A stretch of DNA of 64,000 nucleotides from contig CAYGPJ010000020.1 of the NCBI GenBank assembly GCA_964351865.1, positions 7,149 through 71,148 on the forward strand, written 5' to 3'. Positions within the stretch are counted from its first letter, which is position 1; each line of letters starts with the position of its first letter. The notes below the pieces were generated by a model, which saw only the letters and a program-made list of their open reading frames with translations, had not been told where the DNA came from and made no database searches. Origin of the DNA: JBCDJI01 sp964351865 (GTDB lineage: Bacteria; Verrucomicrobiota; Verrucomicrobiia; Methylacidiphilales; JBCBYL01). Below are positions 56,149 through 64,000 of this stretch, piece after piece. The position numbers and the translations under genes are program-made.

Positions 56149-57405
56149 TTAAAGTAACAACAATGCCGGGGTTTCGATGAATTTCTTAATCGACTTCAGG
56201 TAGAAGGCGGCGACGGCACCATCGATGACACGGTGGTCGGCAGACAAGGTCAAGGTCATGCGCTGACCCACCACGATTTCATCCTGCTCGTTCACCACCG
56301 GCTTCTTCACAATATTTCCTACCGCGAGGATCGCTGCCTGCGGTGGATTAATGATAGCACAGAAGCGGTCGACACCAAATGGGCCACCCAGATTGGAGAT
56401 GGTCAGGGTTCCGCCGGTATATTCCTCTGGAGTCAGTTTGCCTGCTTTCGCTTTGCCAATGAGTTCATTGGCTTCCTGGCTGATGGCACGCAATGTCTTG
56501 TTCTGCGCTTCCTGAATGACTGGCGTGATCAGGCCATCTTTAATCGCGACTCCGAAAGCCAGTTGCACATTGCCGTATTGGCGAATGGTATCCCCTTCAA
56601 ACGAGGCATTCACTTCCGGCACATCGCGCACCGCATTGGCAGCCGCTTTCATGACAAAATCGTTGAAGCTGAATTTAATGCCGTGTGATTCACCGAACTC
56701 TTTATTCAAGGCTGCACGCATTTCCACCATCGGTCCGGCATCCACTTCCACTTCCACGTAGAAGTGTGGGTTTTCCTGCTTACTTTGCACCAGGCGCTTG
56801 GCGATGGTTTTGCGCATGTTGGAAAGTTTGACAGCTCCATCGGCCGCGACGGGCGCGGAAGGATAAACGCCCCAGGAGGAACCACCACCCCCGCCCGAAT
56901 AGGAAAGCACATCATCTTTAACAATGCGTCCCCCCGGTCCAGACCCGGTAATCCCTGTGAGTGAAATCCCTTTGTCCTCAGCAATTTTTTTGGCTAACGG
57001 AGAGGCTTTGATCCGCTGTCCGCTGGCAGCAGGTGCGGCAGGCGAAGGCGCCGGAGTTTTTTCGGCAGGCTCTTCAGTGGCTGCCTTTTCCGTTTTTTCC
57101 TCCTTTTTCGCCGTCTCTTCTTTGGGGGCCGAAGCCGACTTAAGTGCAGCTTCGTCAATTTCTTCGCCCTCCTCGCCAATCACCGCTACCGGAGCTCCCG
57201 TATTCACAGTTTCACCTTCCTGCACGATGCGTTTCAGCAGGATGCCGGTTTCAAAGGTTTCCAGATCCATGGTCGCCTTATCGGTTTCCACGCGAGCGAT
57301 GATGTCACCACTCTCGATTGGATCTCCTTCATTTTTGAGCCACTCGCCAAGGGTTCCCTCGGTCATGGTGTCACTCAACTTGGGCATTTCTACGATTTCA
57401 GCCAT
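56149..57405 (-). CDS. pdhC: Pyruvate dehydrogenase E2, dihydrolipoamide acetyltransferase
   Basis: A 418-residue core subunit. Residues ~1-80 are one lipoyl domain (VETDKATMDLETFETG, lipoylated Lys near 43). An Ala/Pro/Glu-rich linker (~90-130) leads to a peripheral subunit-binding domain (IKASPLAKKIAEDKGISLTG, ~132-165). The catalytic domain (~190-418) carries ADHRVIDGAVAA (H391, D395). It transfers acetyl groups to CoA. Adjacent E1 and E3 genes confirm the complex. Confidence 0.93.
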   Translation of the reverse strand: MAEIVEMPKLSDTMTEGTLGEWLKNEGDPIESGDIIARVETDKATMDLETFETGILLKRIVQEGETVNTGAPVAVIGEEGEEIDEAALKSASAPKEETAKKEEKTEKAATEEPAEKTPAPSPAAPAASGQRIKASPLAKKIAEDKGISLTGITGSGPGGRIVKDDVLSYSGGGGGSSWGVYPSAPVAADGAVKLSNMRKTIAKRLVQSKQENPHFYVEVEVDAGPMVEMRAALNKEFGESHGIKFSFNDFVMKAAANAVRDVPEVNASFEGDTIRQYGNVQLAFGVAIKDGLITPVIQEAQNKTLRAISQEANELIGKAKAGKLTPEEYTGGTLTISNLGGPFGVDRFCAIINPPQAAILAVGNIVKKPVVNEQDEIVVGQRMTLTLSADHRVIDGAVAAFYLKSIKKFIETPALLLL

Positions 57406-57467
57406 AAATAGGTCTTTCTGTTTTTAAAAAATAAGGGGTTCAGGTGTCAGATATTCACTATGCCGTA

Positions 57468-58442
57468 TCAACCAATGGACAAGGCGCCCTTCACAATTCG
57501 ATCCACATTCGGGATCTGATGTTTTTCCAACGGTGGCGAATAAATCGCCGGGGCATCGATGGCGGAGATTCGTTTGATCGGCGCATCGAGGTAATCGAAG
57601 GCTTTTTCCTGAATCATGTGAGATAACTGAGCGCCCACGCCGCAAAACGGTTTGTTTTCTTCCACCAGTAACACGCGATTAGTCTTACGAACAGATTCCA
57701 GCACGGTTTCTTCATCCAATGGACGAATCGAACGCAGGTCGATGACTTCCGCTTTAATGTCGTGTTCGGCTTCCAGCACTTCTGCTGCTTTCAACGCCAT
57801 GATCACGCAACGACCATGCGAGACAATGGTCAGATCTTCGCCGGTGCGTTTCACATCAGCCACACCCATCGGGATGGTGTATTCATCTTCCGGCACTTCA
57901 CCAGTTTCGCCGTAAAGCAGGGTATTTTCCAGAAAGAAGACCGGGTCGTTGTCGCGAATAGCGGTCTTGATTAACCCCTTGGCATCATAGGGGGTGGCAG
58001 GAACCACCACTTTTAAGCCGGGAACATTGGCAAACATGTTTTCCGGAGTATGGGAATGCGTTGCTCCCACACCCGTTCCACCATTGGCTGGACCACGCAC
58101 CACGATCGGGCAGTTGATTTTACCGCCGGACATGTAGCGCACCGTCGCGGCGTTGTTCACCATCTGATCCCAGGCCACATAAGAAAAACTGAAAAACATC
58201 AGCTCCATCACCGGACGAATCCCTAACATAGAAGCTCCCACTCCCATCCCAATAAAGCCGGCCTCACTGATCGGCGCATCCATCATCCGCTTATCCCCGT
58301 ATTTCTCCCACATGCCTTCGGTGACTTTGTAGGCACCATTATACTGGGCCACTTCTTCACCGATCATCACGACATTTTCATCGCGCTCGATTTCCTCACT
58401 CAACCCTTCACGCAGGGCTTCCCGATAGGTAATAGTTCTCAT
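57468..58442 (-). CDS. pdhB: Pyruvate dehydrogenase E1 beta subunit
   Basis: A 324-residue subunit of the heterotetrameric E1. TYREALREGLSEEIERDENV at the start, GTGVGATHSHTPENMFANVP (catalytic-site His region) and the C-terminal transketolase domain (VLLVEENKPFCGVGAQLSHM) are typical. It is 49 bp downstream of the alpha gene and 62 bp before E2. With E1 alpha it decarboxylates pyruvate using thiamine diphosphate. Confidence 0.94.
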   Translation of the reverse strand: MRTITYREALREGLSEEIERDENVVMIGEEVAQYNGAYKVTEGMWEKYGDKRMMDAPISEAGFIGMGVGASMLGIRPVMELMFFSFSYVAWDQMVNNAATVRYMSGGKINCPIVVRGPANGGTGVGATHSHTPENMFANVPGLKVVVPATPYDAKGLIKTAIRDNDPVFFLENTLLYGETGEVPEDEYTIPMGVADVKRTGEDLTIVSHGRCVIMALKAAEVLEAEHDIKAEVIDLRSIRPLDEETVLESVRKTNRVLLVEENKPFCGVGAQLSHMIQEKAFDYLDAPIKRISAIDAPAIYSPPLEKHQIPNVDRIVKGALSIG

Positions 58443-58491
58443 TTGGTGTCTACTCTCTCTTGAAATAATGCTTCGTATTAATCTTTAAACC

Positions 58492-59595
58492 TTATTCTTC
58501 GTCGTTGAAAAAAATCCGCCCCTGCGAGACCTTCTGGTCTGGATGATCTTCTTCCCAGTAAATATCCTCGGTGATGGAGGAAATTTCCGGATAGGCGCTT
58601 TCTTCGGCAAATTTAGCGGAGTCGTTGGCTTCTTCACGTGCCGCTTTGTCGATTTCCTTAGCCGATTCTTCCGTCAGAATCCCTTCAGAAATCAACTGAT
58701 TCTGGAACAGGTTGATCGGATCTTTGGTCTTCTTGTATTCATCGATCTCATCTTTGCTGCGGTATTTCTCAGCATTGGCGTCCGCGACGGAATGACCGCG
58801 ATAACGGTAGGTATCAATTTCGAGCAGTGTCGGCTTAGAGGTCTCGTATGCTCGAGTGACAGCTTCCATCGTCTTCGCCCGAACTTCATACACATCATGC
58901 CCGAAGAAACGATCCCATGCCATGTCGTATCCTTCAGCCCGTTTAGCCAGGCACTCGGTAAAGGAAGAGGAGCGATCGAGGCTGGTTCCCATCGAGTAAC
59001 CATTATTTTCGATGATGTAGATTACCGGCAGGTCCCACAGTGCGGCCAGATTCAACGACTCATGAAAAGCCCCCTGATTCACCGCACCATCGCCCATGTA
59101 ACATAGCGCGCAACCCTTGATGCCTTTATACTTTAGTGCAAAAGCCAATCCGGCACCCAGTGGGGTCTGACCTCCCACAATCCCGTGACCACCCCAGAAA
59201 TTCTTATCCGGGGCAAAGTAGTGCATCGAACCCCCTTTACCTTTGGAGCAACCGGTAGCTTTCCCGAACAATTCAGCCATGCACTCATTCATACCCATGC
59301 CGGCCTGTAGTGCGTGACCGTGATCGCGGTAAGCGGTGATAAAATGATCATTTTCCTTACTGCAGATGGACATGCTGCCCACGGCGACGGCTTCCTGTCC
59401 GATATACAAATGCAGGAATCCAGCAATATTACCCTGTTGATAAGCTCGCAGCGACCGTTCCTCGAAACGTCGAATCCTCACCATCGTGCGGAACAGATCG
59501 ATCTTCTCTTCCTTAGATAGATTTTTATTTACCGGATCATCTGCAAATTTGCTCAGGATGACTCCGTCCTTGTCTTTCATTTCAGTAGTGGCCAT
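58492..59595 (-). CDS. pdhA: Pyruvate dehydrogenase E1 alpha subunit
   Basis: A 367-residue thiamine diphosphate-binding subunit. The TPP motif runs from GDGAVNQGAFHESLNLAALW to IIENN, with GHGIVGGQTPLGAGLAFALK before it and YRYRGHSVADANAEKYRSKD as the phosphorylation-loop region known from eukaryotic E1. First gene of the minus-strand operon pdhA, pdhB, E2, lpdA, lipA; its promoter must lie in the AT-rich 59596-59830 interval. Confidence 0.94.
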   Translation of the reverse strand: MATTEMKDKDGVILSKFADDPVNKNLSKEEKIDLFRTMVRIRRFEERSLRAYQQGNIAGFLHLYIGQEAVAVGSMSICSKENDHFITAYRDHGHALQAGMGMNECMAELFGKATGCSKGKGGSMHYFAPDKNFWGGHGIVGGQTPLGAGLAFALKYKGIKGCALCYMGDGAVNQGAFHESLNLAALWDLPVIYIIENNGYSMGTSLDRSSSFTECLAKRAEGYDMAWDRFFGHDVYEVRAKTMEAVTRAYETSKPTLLEIDTYRYRGHSVADANAEKYRSKDEIDEYKKTKDPINLFQNQLISEGILTEESAKEIDKAAREEANDSAKFAEESAYPEISSITEDIYWEEDHPDQKVSQGRIFFNDEE

Positions 59596-59830
59596 AGGTT
59601 AAATATCTCTCAGCGTGTTTTCTCTTTTTATCAAAAAAAACACGAATTCAAATTGAAAACAAAACTTATATCGGTGATGTCACTAAATATCACATCACTG
59701 GGATATACACATTGCCTAAATAATACTGGTACACAAAGGGAAAATACCACGTAATTAAATTAGTTTAACTAATACTTTGAAGAAATTAGAGTGTTGATTC
59801 ACCCTGTAGGTTGAATTAGTGTCATGTACT

Positions 59831-60583
59831 ATGGCAATGGTCATCCACCTGCTTGGCTGCAAACCCTCTGAAGAATATCCTCCAGAGGTTTTTGCACTGA
59901 AAGGTGAAGAACTCTACATCGGACGTCTGCCCAGTTGCGTCATCACGATGAATGATGACTCCATCAGCCGCCTCCATGCCCGTATTTACAGAGAAAATGG
60001 CGAATGGTGGATCGAAGATATCCGTTCCCGTAATGGAATTTTCATCAACGGCAGATCAGTCACCAATGGAAAACTGATCGAAGGAGACATTATCACCACG
60101 GGAGATGTCCATTTTACCATGAACCATCGTAGAGTAGATCAGATCGATCACATGAAGGATTGGGTCGAAGCTCGAGTCCAGGATGCCATCGAATATCGTG
60201 ATGAAATTTTAAAATTAAAATCTCAAAGGCTTTCTTTTGAACATTCCGGCGTCATTCCATCTGCACCGGATCAACACGAATATGCTGAACCTGCCGCCGA
60301 GATGACGCAACCGCCCGTTCCGCAAACTCCGGTTACTCACGCCCCCTTTCAACCAAATCCGAGGGCACAGATGCCAAATGCATCTCCTCAATTCCAACCC
60401 CAGACTCCCTCCTTTAGCCCAAACCCTACCGGATCCCCCAATAGAGATAGACGCCCTGTCGCACCAAACGTCATGGGCAATGACACCACCATCGTTGCCA
60501 TCATTGCCGTAACAGTAGTTTTACTGATTGTGGGTTTAGTGTGGAAATTTAAAGACTACTTTATGCCGGCATCATCTTTTTGA
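59831..60583 (+). CDS. FHA-domain membrane protein
   Basis: A 250-residue protein. The FHA domain (~12-98) shows LYIGRLPSCVITMNDDSISR, LHARI and RSRNGIFINGR, all phosphothreonine-binding landmarks. A short helical segment and a Pro/Gln/Asn-rich linker (~145-215) lead to a C-terminal transmembrane helix (TTIVAIIAVTVVLLIVGLVW). It would recruit Thr-phosphorylated partners to the inner membrane. ATG 59831 is chosen; a GTG four codons earlier is possible. No kinase gene is near. Confidence 0.85.
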   Translation: MAMVIHLLGCKPSEEYPPEVFALKGEELYIGRLPSCVITMNDDSISRLHARIYRENGEWWIEDIRSRNGIFINGRSVTNGKLIEGDIITTGDVHFTMNHRRVDQIDHMKDWVEARVQDAIEYRDEILKLKSQRLSFEHSGVIPSAPDQHEYAEPAAEMTQPPVPQTPVTHAPFQPNPRAQMPNASPQFQPQTPSFSPNPTGSPNRDRRPVAPNVMGNDTTIVAIIAVTVVLLIVGLVWKFKDYFMPASSF

Positions 60584-60591
60584 AGCATCGA

Positions 60592-62574
60592 TCACATCTC
60601 ATCCACGTATTCAACCGGACAGTCAGGAAGTTTTGCAATAAAGTACCTCCCATAGGACTTTGTAACCAATCTTGAATCTAATAAGACAACGTTCCCTTGA
60701 TCAGATCCGGTGCGGATAAGACGCCCCACCCCCTGCCTGAATTTAAGTATCGCTTCAGGTAGAGAATATTCACGGAATGGATCCCCATTGCGCTCGCGAA
60801 TTAAATCCATTTTTGCTTCGGTCAGCGGATGATCCGGAACCGCAAACGGTAACTTGGTAATAATGACCGTACGCAATGCGTTACCGGGCACATCCACTCC
60901 CTGCCAGAAACTGTCCGTCCCGAACAACACCGCGTTACCCGATTCCTTAAATTCATTCAGCAACTTCACCCGCGAGGTGCCCCCACCTTGAACCAGCAGC
61001 GGCCAGCCATTTTCTTCAAATCCATCCCGCAGCCGGTCGGCCAGACGCCGCATGGCTCCATAACTGGTAAACAGCACGAATGCACCGCCCCCGCTCTCCC
61101 GCACAAAATAATCCACCCAGCGCTCCAGTGCCGCATCATACTTCTCCGATCGCGGATCTGGCATGCCACGCGGGATGAACACCTTCATCTGCCTGGCAAA
61201 ATCAAAGGGCGAGTCCAAAGCCAGAATTTCAGCCTGCTCGGCACCCAGTTGTTTTTGCACGTATTTTAATCCACTGCCTGCCGATAAGGTCGCACTGGTT
61301 AAAATCGCCGAACGCCCGGGACGAAACAAGGTCTGACGCAAGACTTCCGCCAGATCGATCGGAGCGGCCTGAAGCTGCAGGTTTGCAAAGTCGCGCCCTA
61401 CTCGCTCCACCCAATACACATACCCTTCCGCCTCCTGGGTGAGGAACGTTTTCAGCCCCCCGCGATATTCGGCCAGCCGACGCCCCATATCCCGTAATTC
61501 CAACTGCGTCGTTTCATCATCCGTATCCGAGGCCACATCCATCAACCCCTGCCGCAGCTTCATCAACGGCAGGCTTATGGTGTCTTCCACCAGTTCCGGC
61601 TCCCGCACTCGAACTTCCTGCCCCTGCCCGAAATGACACGCCTCGCGCACATGTCCGAAAAAAGAATCCATCTCATCCAGCAGATGCACCACGTCCGTCT
61701 GTAATTCCCCCTGCCGCAACACACTTAACAAACCTTTACGCGTTGAAGGGTGATAGAGCCGTTGCAACTGATACCGCAGCGCCGAAGAACTCACGGATAA
61801 TCCGATATGCCGCGCCGCCACATTTTCCAACTGGTGCGCCTCATCAAATACCACAAAATCGTCGGGAAACAGAAACCCGTTACCCCCATCCGCATCCGTC
61901 TCCTCATCCACGCCGCCCATATAGCTGAAGAACAACGTATGATTCAACACCACCAGATGCGCTTCATTCAACTTCTTGCGTGCTTGCTGGTAGAAACACT
62001 TGGGATCGTGCCCACAGGATTTCGAGGTGCAGACATGTGGCTCACTGCATACCTGCGACCACACCTTATGATCCGGCATGTCATCGAAGTCGCTGAGCGT
62101 TCCATCCTGAGTCGTCTGCAACCACTCCCAAATCCGCTCCAGTTCCGCCATTTCCGAACTGACAAACAAATCCCCCGCCTGCGCCCGCGCCCGCTTCAAG
62201 CGTGTGGGACAAATGTAATTCTGCCGCCCCTTCAACAACGCCGCATTAAACTCGAACGGCAGGCTTTTAGCTGCCAATGGAATGTCTTTGTAAAACAACT
62301 GCTCCTGCAAATTGATGGTGTAGGTCGATATCAGCGCCTTTTTGTGAGCCTCTTCGGCATAACACAGCGCCGGCAGCAGATATGCCAGACTCTTACCGAC
62401 TCCCGTGCCGGCTTCCACCAGTAAATGTTTCTCCTCACCGAGACAGCGCGCCACTTCCGCCGCCATGGAAACCTGCTGCGGACGGTGCTCATAATTCTTC
62501 GCATCCGCCAAGGGACCCCCCTCTGCAAACAAGGCCCGCACACGGGCTTCTAGTGGATTGAGGGGCGCTATCAT
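60592..62574 (-). CDS. DinG/XPD-type ATP-dependent DNA helicase
   Basis: A 660-residue superfamily 2 helicase. Walker A is EAGTGVGKS (54-62), the DEAH box is VVFDEAH (244-247), and motif VI is QGVGRLIRTGSDQG. Cysteines C122, C176/C182, C187 and C193 between motifs Ia and II fit the Fe-S cluster of the XPD/DinG family. It probably unwinds R-loops, G-quadruplexes or recombination intermediates. Its stop lies 8 bp from the FHA gene stop (convergent). Confidence 0.9.
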   Translation of the reverse strand: MIAPLNPLEARVRALFAEGGPLADAKNYEHRPQQVSMAAEVARCLGEEKHLLVEAGTGVGKSLAYLLPALCYAEEAHKKALISTYTINLQEQLFYKDIPLAAKSLPFEFNAALLKGRQNYICPTRLKRARAQAGDLFVSSEMAELERIWEWLQTTQDGTLSDFDDMPDHKVWSQVCSEPHVCTSKSCGHDPKCFYQQARKKLNEAHLVVLNHTLFFSYMGGVDEETDADGGNGFLFPDDFVVFDEAHQLENVAARHIGLSVSSSALRYQLQRLYHPSTRKGLLSVLRQGELQTDVVHLLDEMDSFFGHVREACHFGQGQEVRVREPELVEDTISLPLMKLRQGLMDVASDTDDETTQLELRDMGRRLAEYRGGLKTFLTQEAEGYVYWVERVGRDFANLQLQAAPIDLAEVLRQTLFRPGRSAILTSATLSAGSGLKYVQKQLGAEQAEILALDSPFDFARQMKVFIPRGMPDPRSEKYDAALERWVDYFVRESGGGAFVLFTSYGAMRRLADRLRDGFEENGWPLLVQGGGTSRVKLLNEFKESGNAVLFGTDSFWQGVDVPGNALRTVIITKLPFAVPDHPLTEAKMDLIRERNGDPFREYSLPEAILKFRQGVGRLIRTGSDQGNVVLLDSRLVTKSYGRYFIAKLPDCPVEYVDEM

Positions 62575-62656
62575 TAATCTGCAAAATAGTGCCTGTCTCC
62601 CACTCTCCGCACAATCCTCATATCACGCACCCGTAATTTTTGTTTCAACTTTAATG

Positions 62657-63514
62657 CTAAGTCTTAGGACAACTCGAACAGAACGGAGCTTCGGGTTGAA
62701 ACTCCCGCACCATGTCCAGAATGACCGACACCATTTCCGGTTGATTGCCAATGGCACTGGCATACCACAGGGTTTTACCGCGCAGATCCGCGGGAACCGG
62801 AAAACTTCCTGCCGGCGTCTGCTGCAAGCCCATCAGTTCCGGAATGTCCTCGTACGAATGTAATCCATCTGAAATAAAGAAAGGCACCACCACCACATCA
62901 TTCGAGGTTGTCAGTTGCTCCCATTCGCTGATCAAGGGGGCTTCCTCCATATAGGCGTCCGTACAGCTTCTGAATTGCTTCAGCGCGGCAATCCGGCTCA
63001 CCTGTCGCTTGATCGCTTCCGTGCTCTTGCGGTTTTTCAGCGTGCCATGACCGACGAGAATCAGGTCGACCTCAGAGCATTTCTTGCCGGAGCCAACCAA
63101 TACTTCCTCCGCTTGTCGCAGCAGCGCCTTAGTCATCGCAGCATGCCCGCCTACCGGATCACAGTAATACAATACTTTTCCTGCTGAGTGACTCACCCGG
63201 CCCGTCATTCCCAATTCCCGCGGAATGATTCCTTTGGTGTAAAAGCCTTCGCTGATGAAGTTCGGCACCACATACACCTGCTCGGTCGTTACGGATGAGA
63301 GGATCTCAGAAAAATACGGCTCTTCTTTCCAGAATGCGGTCACCACCTCCGCAAACAACCCACGCTGACGAATTGTTTCTGCGTGTCGCCGTGTCGGTTG
63401 GCTCGACTCACGATTGGTCGAGGAACCATGCCCCAGCAACAAGAGCGTGGATTGCTCCCATGGCGGAAGTGCCGTCTGGTTTGCAGGTAAGGGTGGGTTC
63501 ATTTGCCGAAGCAT
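62657..63514 (-). CDS. CbiX-like duplicated chelatase-family protein
   Basis: A 285-residue protein with two CbiX/SirB repeats. The first has LLLLGHGSSTNRESSQPTRR and VYVVPNFISEGFYTKG, the second has LILVGHGTLKNRKSTEAIKR and VVVVPFFISDGLHSYEDIPE. The GHGS/GHGT histidines are the metal ligands of sirohydrochlorin cobalto-/ferrochelatases. The C-terminus FCSSCPKT adds a CxxC that may bind metal. It could insert metal into a tetrapyrrole, but no cobalamin or siroheme gene is nearby. An in-frame ATG at 63502 is an alternative start. Confidence 0.8.
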   Translation of the reverse strand: MLRQMNPPLPANQTALPPWEQSTLLLLGHGSSTNRESSQPTRRHAETIRQRGLFAEVVTAFWKEEPYFSEILSSVTTEQVYVVPNFISEGFYTKGIIPRELGMTGRVSHSAGKVLYYCDPVGGHAAMTKALLRQAEEVLVGSGKKCSEVDLILVGHGTLKNRKSTEAIKRQVSRIAALKQFRSCTDAYMEEAPLISEWEQLTTSNDVVVVPFFISDGLHSYEDIPELMGLQQTPAGSFPVPADLRGKTLWYASAIGNQPEMVSVILDMVREFQPEAPFCSSCPKT

Positions 63515-63583
63515 AGTTCATTATCTGGCATTTGGCGAATTTTTGGCATCGCCAGCCTGTGCTGGGTGCAGATAAATTTAGGG

Positions 63584-63931
63584 ATGGCTCAGACTTCTAC
63601 CCCGTTCCAACAGCGCGTCTATCATGCTCTGATGCTGATTCCGCAGGGAAAAGTGACCACCTACGCGGAATTAGCCAGGCATCTCGGTATCCGCTCCCCC
63701 CGCGCCATCGGACAGGCCCTCAAAGCAAATCCTGAAGCTCCGCAAGTTCCCTGCCACCGGATCATCCGTTCCGATGGCACTATTGGAGGCTATCAAGGCG
63801 GCACTCAGGGCTCAAAACTGAATCAAAAAATCAGTCTGTTGCAACAGGAGGGCATTGCATTTTCTGGAGACGGAAAACTTCTGGAGACTGACCGCATATT
63901 CCGATTTGGACGGCAGCCAGGAAAACGGTAA
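63584..63931 (+). CDS. Short O6-alkylguanine-DNA alkyltransferase
   Basis: A 115-residue protein equal to the C-terminal DNA-binding/active domain of Ogt/Ada. It shows FQQRVYHALMLIPQGKVTTY, RSPRAIGQALKANP (recognition helix) and the active motif VPCHRII with C57, so it is a Cys-containing transferase and not a Trp-type alkyltransferase-like protein. ATG 63584 gives the domain start; the frame extends 27 codons upstream into the divergent CbiX-like gene. It repairs O6-alkylguanine by suicide transfer. The N-terminal domain of full Ogt is absent. Confidence 0.88.
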   Translation: MAQTSTPFQQRVYHALMLIPQGKVTTYAELARHLGIRSPRAIGQALKANPEAPQVPCHRIIRSDGTIGGYQGGTQGSKLNQKISLLQQEGIAFSGDGKLLETDRIFRFGRQPGKR

Positions 63932-64000
63932 TGGTTGAGATCCGGCCTAGTCCTAAAATAAGCGAATAGCGAGCGCTTCGCGCACGCCACCCGCTTTTGA

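Noticed and set aside
63932..64000. Possible gene start at the end of the window
   Set aside because: The last 69 bp contain no supported open frame; nothing can be called.

Overview
The window looks like a chromosome segment from a free-living Gram-negative bacterium, most likely a marine Verrucomicrobiota of the Opitutae/Puniceicoccales type. This is inferred from PEP-CTERM proteins, very large secreted enzymes with thrombospondin-type-3 (TSP3) calcium repeats and a C-terminal domain typical of that phylum, a beta-barrel protein, and sucrose synthesis coupled to amylosucrase. No rRNA or tRNA gene was seen, so the assignment rests on gene content only.

Layout. (1) 1-18257 is an alpha-glucan utilisation locus: a truncated sugar/proton symporter, a LacI-type regulator on the minus strand, and four tightly packed plus-strand GH13 genes (a 2797-residue GH13-GH57 fusion, a secreted amylase, an amylase lipoprotein, a pullulanase lipoprotein). 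Two PEP-CTERM proteins and a TPR protein follow. (2) 20600-33360 holds small membrane proteins, a YfgM-like protein, thioredoxin reductase, arsenate reductase, an amylosucrase/sucrose-phosphate synthase pair, a dimeric dUTPase, a putative outer-membrane barrel, an AspT-type transporter and a nucleotidyltransferase-GHMP kinase gene broken by an in-frame TAG. (3) 33461-36263 is a translationally coupled methyltransferase, flavin oxidoreductase and type III polyketide synthase cluster. (4) 36300-42870 is an accessory island of intact, truncated and broken toxin-antitoxin genes, an esterase and an AT-rich membrane protein, threaded by nine same-orientation copies of a 26-bp repeat and three remnants of a tyrosine-recombinase 3' end. 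A RAMA-domain putative nuclease closes it. (5) 42903-53582 mixes housekeeping genes (phosphohexomutase, serS, rsmA, NUDIX, LemA) with a catalytically degenerate alkaline phosphatase homologue, a VapBC pair and a Fic protein. (6) 53595-59595 is the complete pyruvate dehydrogenase operon plus lipA. (7) 59831-63931 carries an FHA protein, a DinG-type helicase, a duplicated CbiX-like protein and a short O6-alkylguanine-DNA alkyltransferase.

A feature of the whole window is the density of palindromic and inverted-repeat elements of several families. They supply gene ends (the stop codons of the transporter and of the LacI regulator), open reading frame through gene starts (pullulanase, rsmA), and in one case sit in a TIR-bounded element that has split a vapC gene with a CTAG target duplication. 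The REP-like repeats and recombinase remnants around the toxin-antitoxin island are the best candidate for an undescribed cassette-accumulating system.
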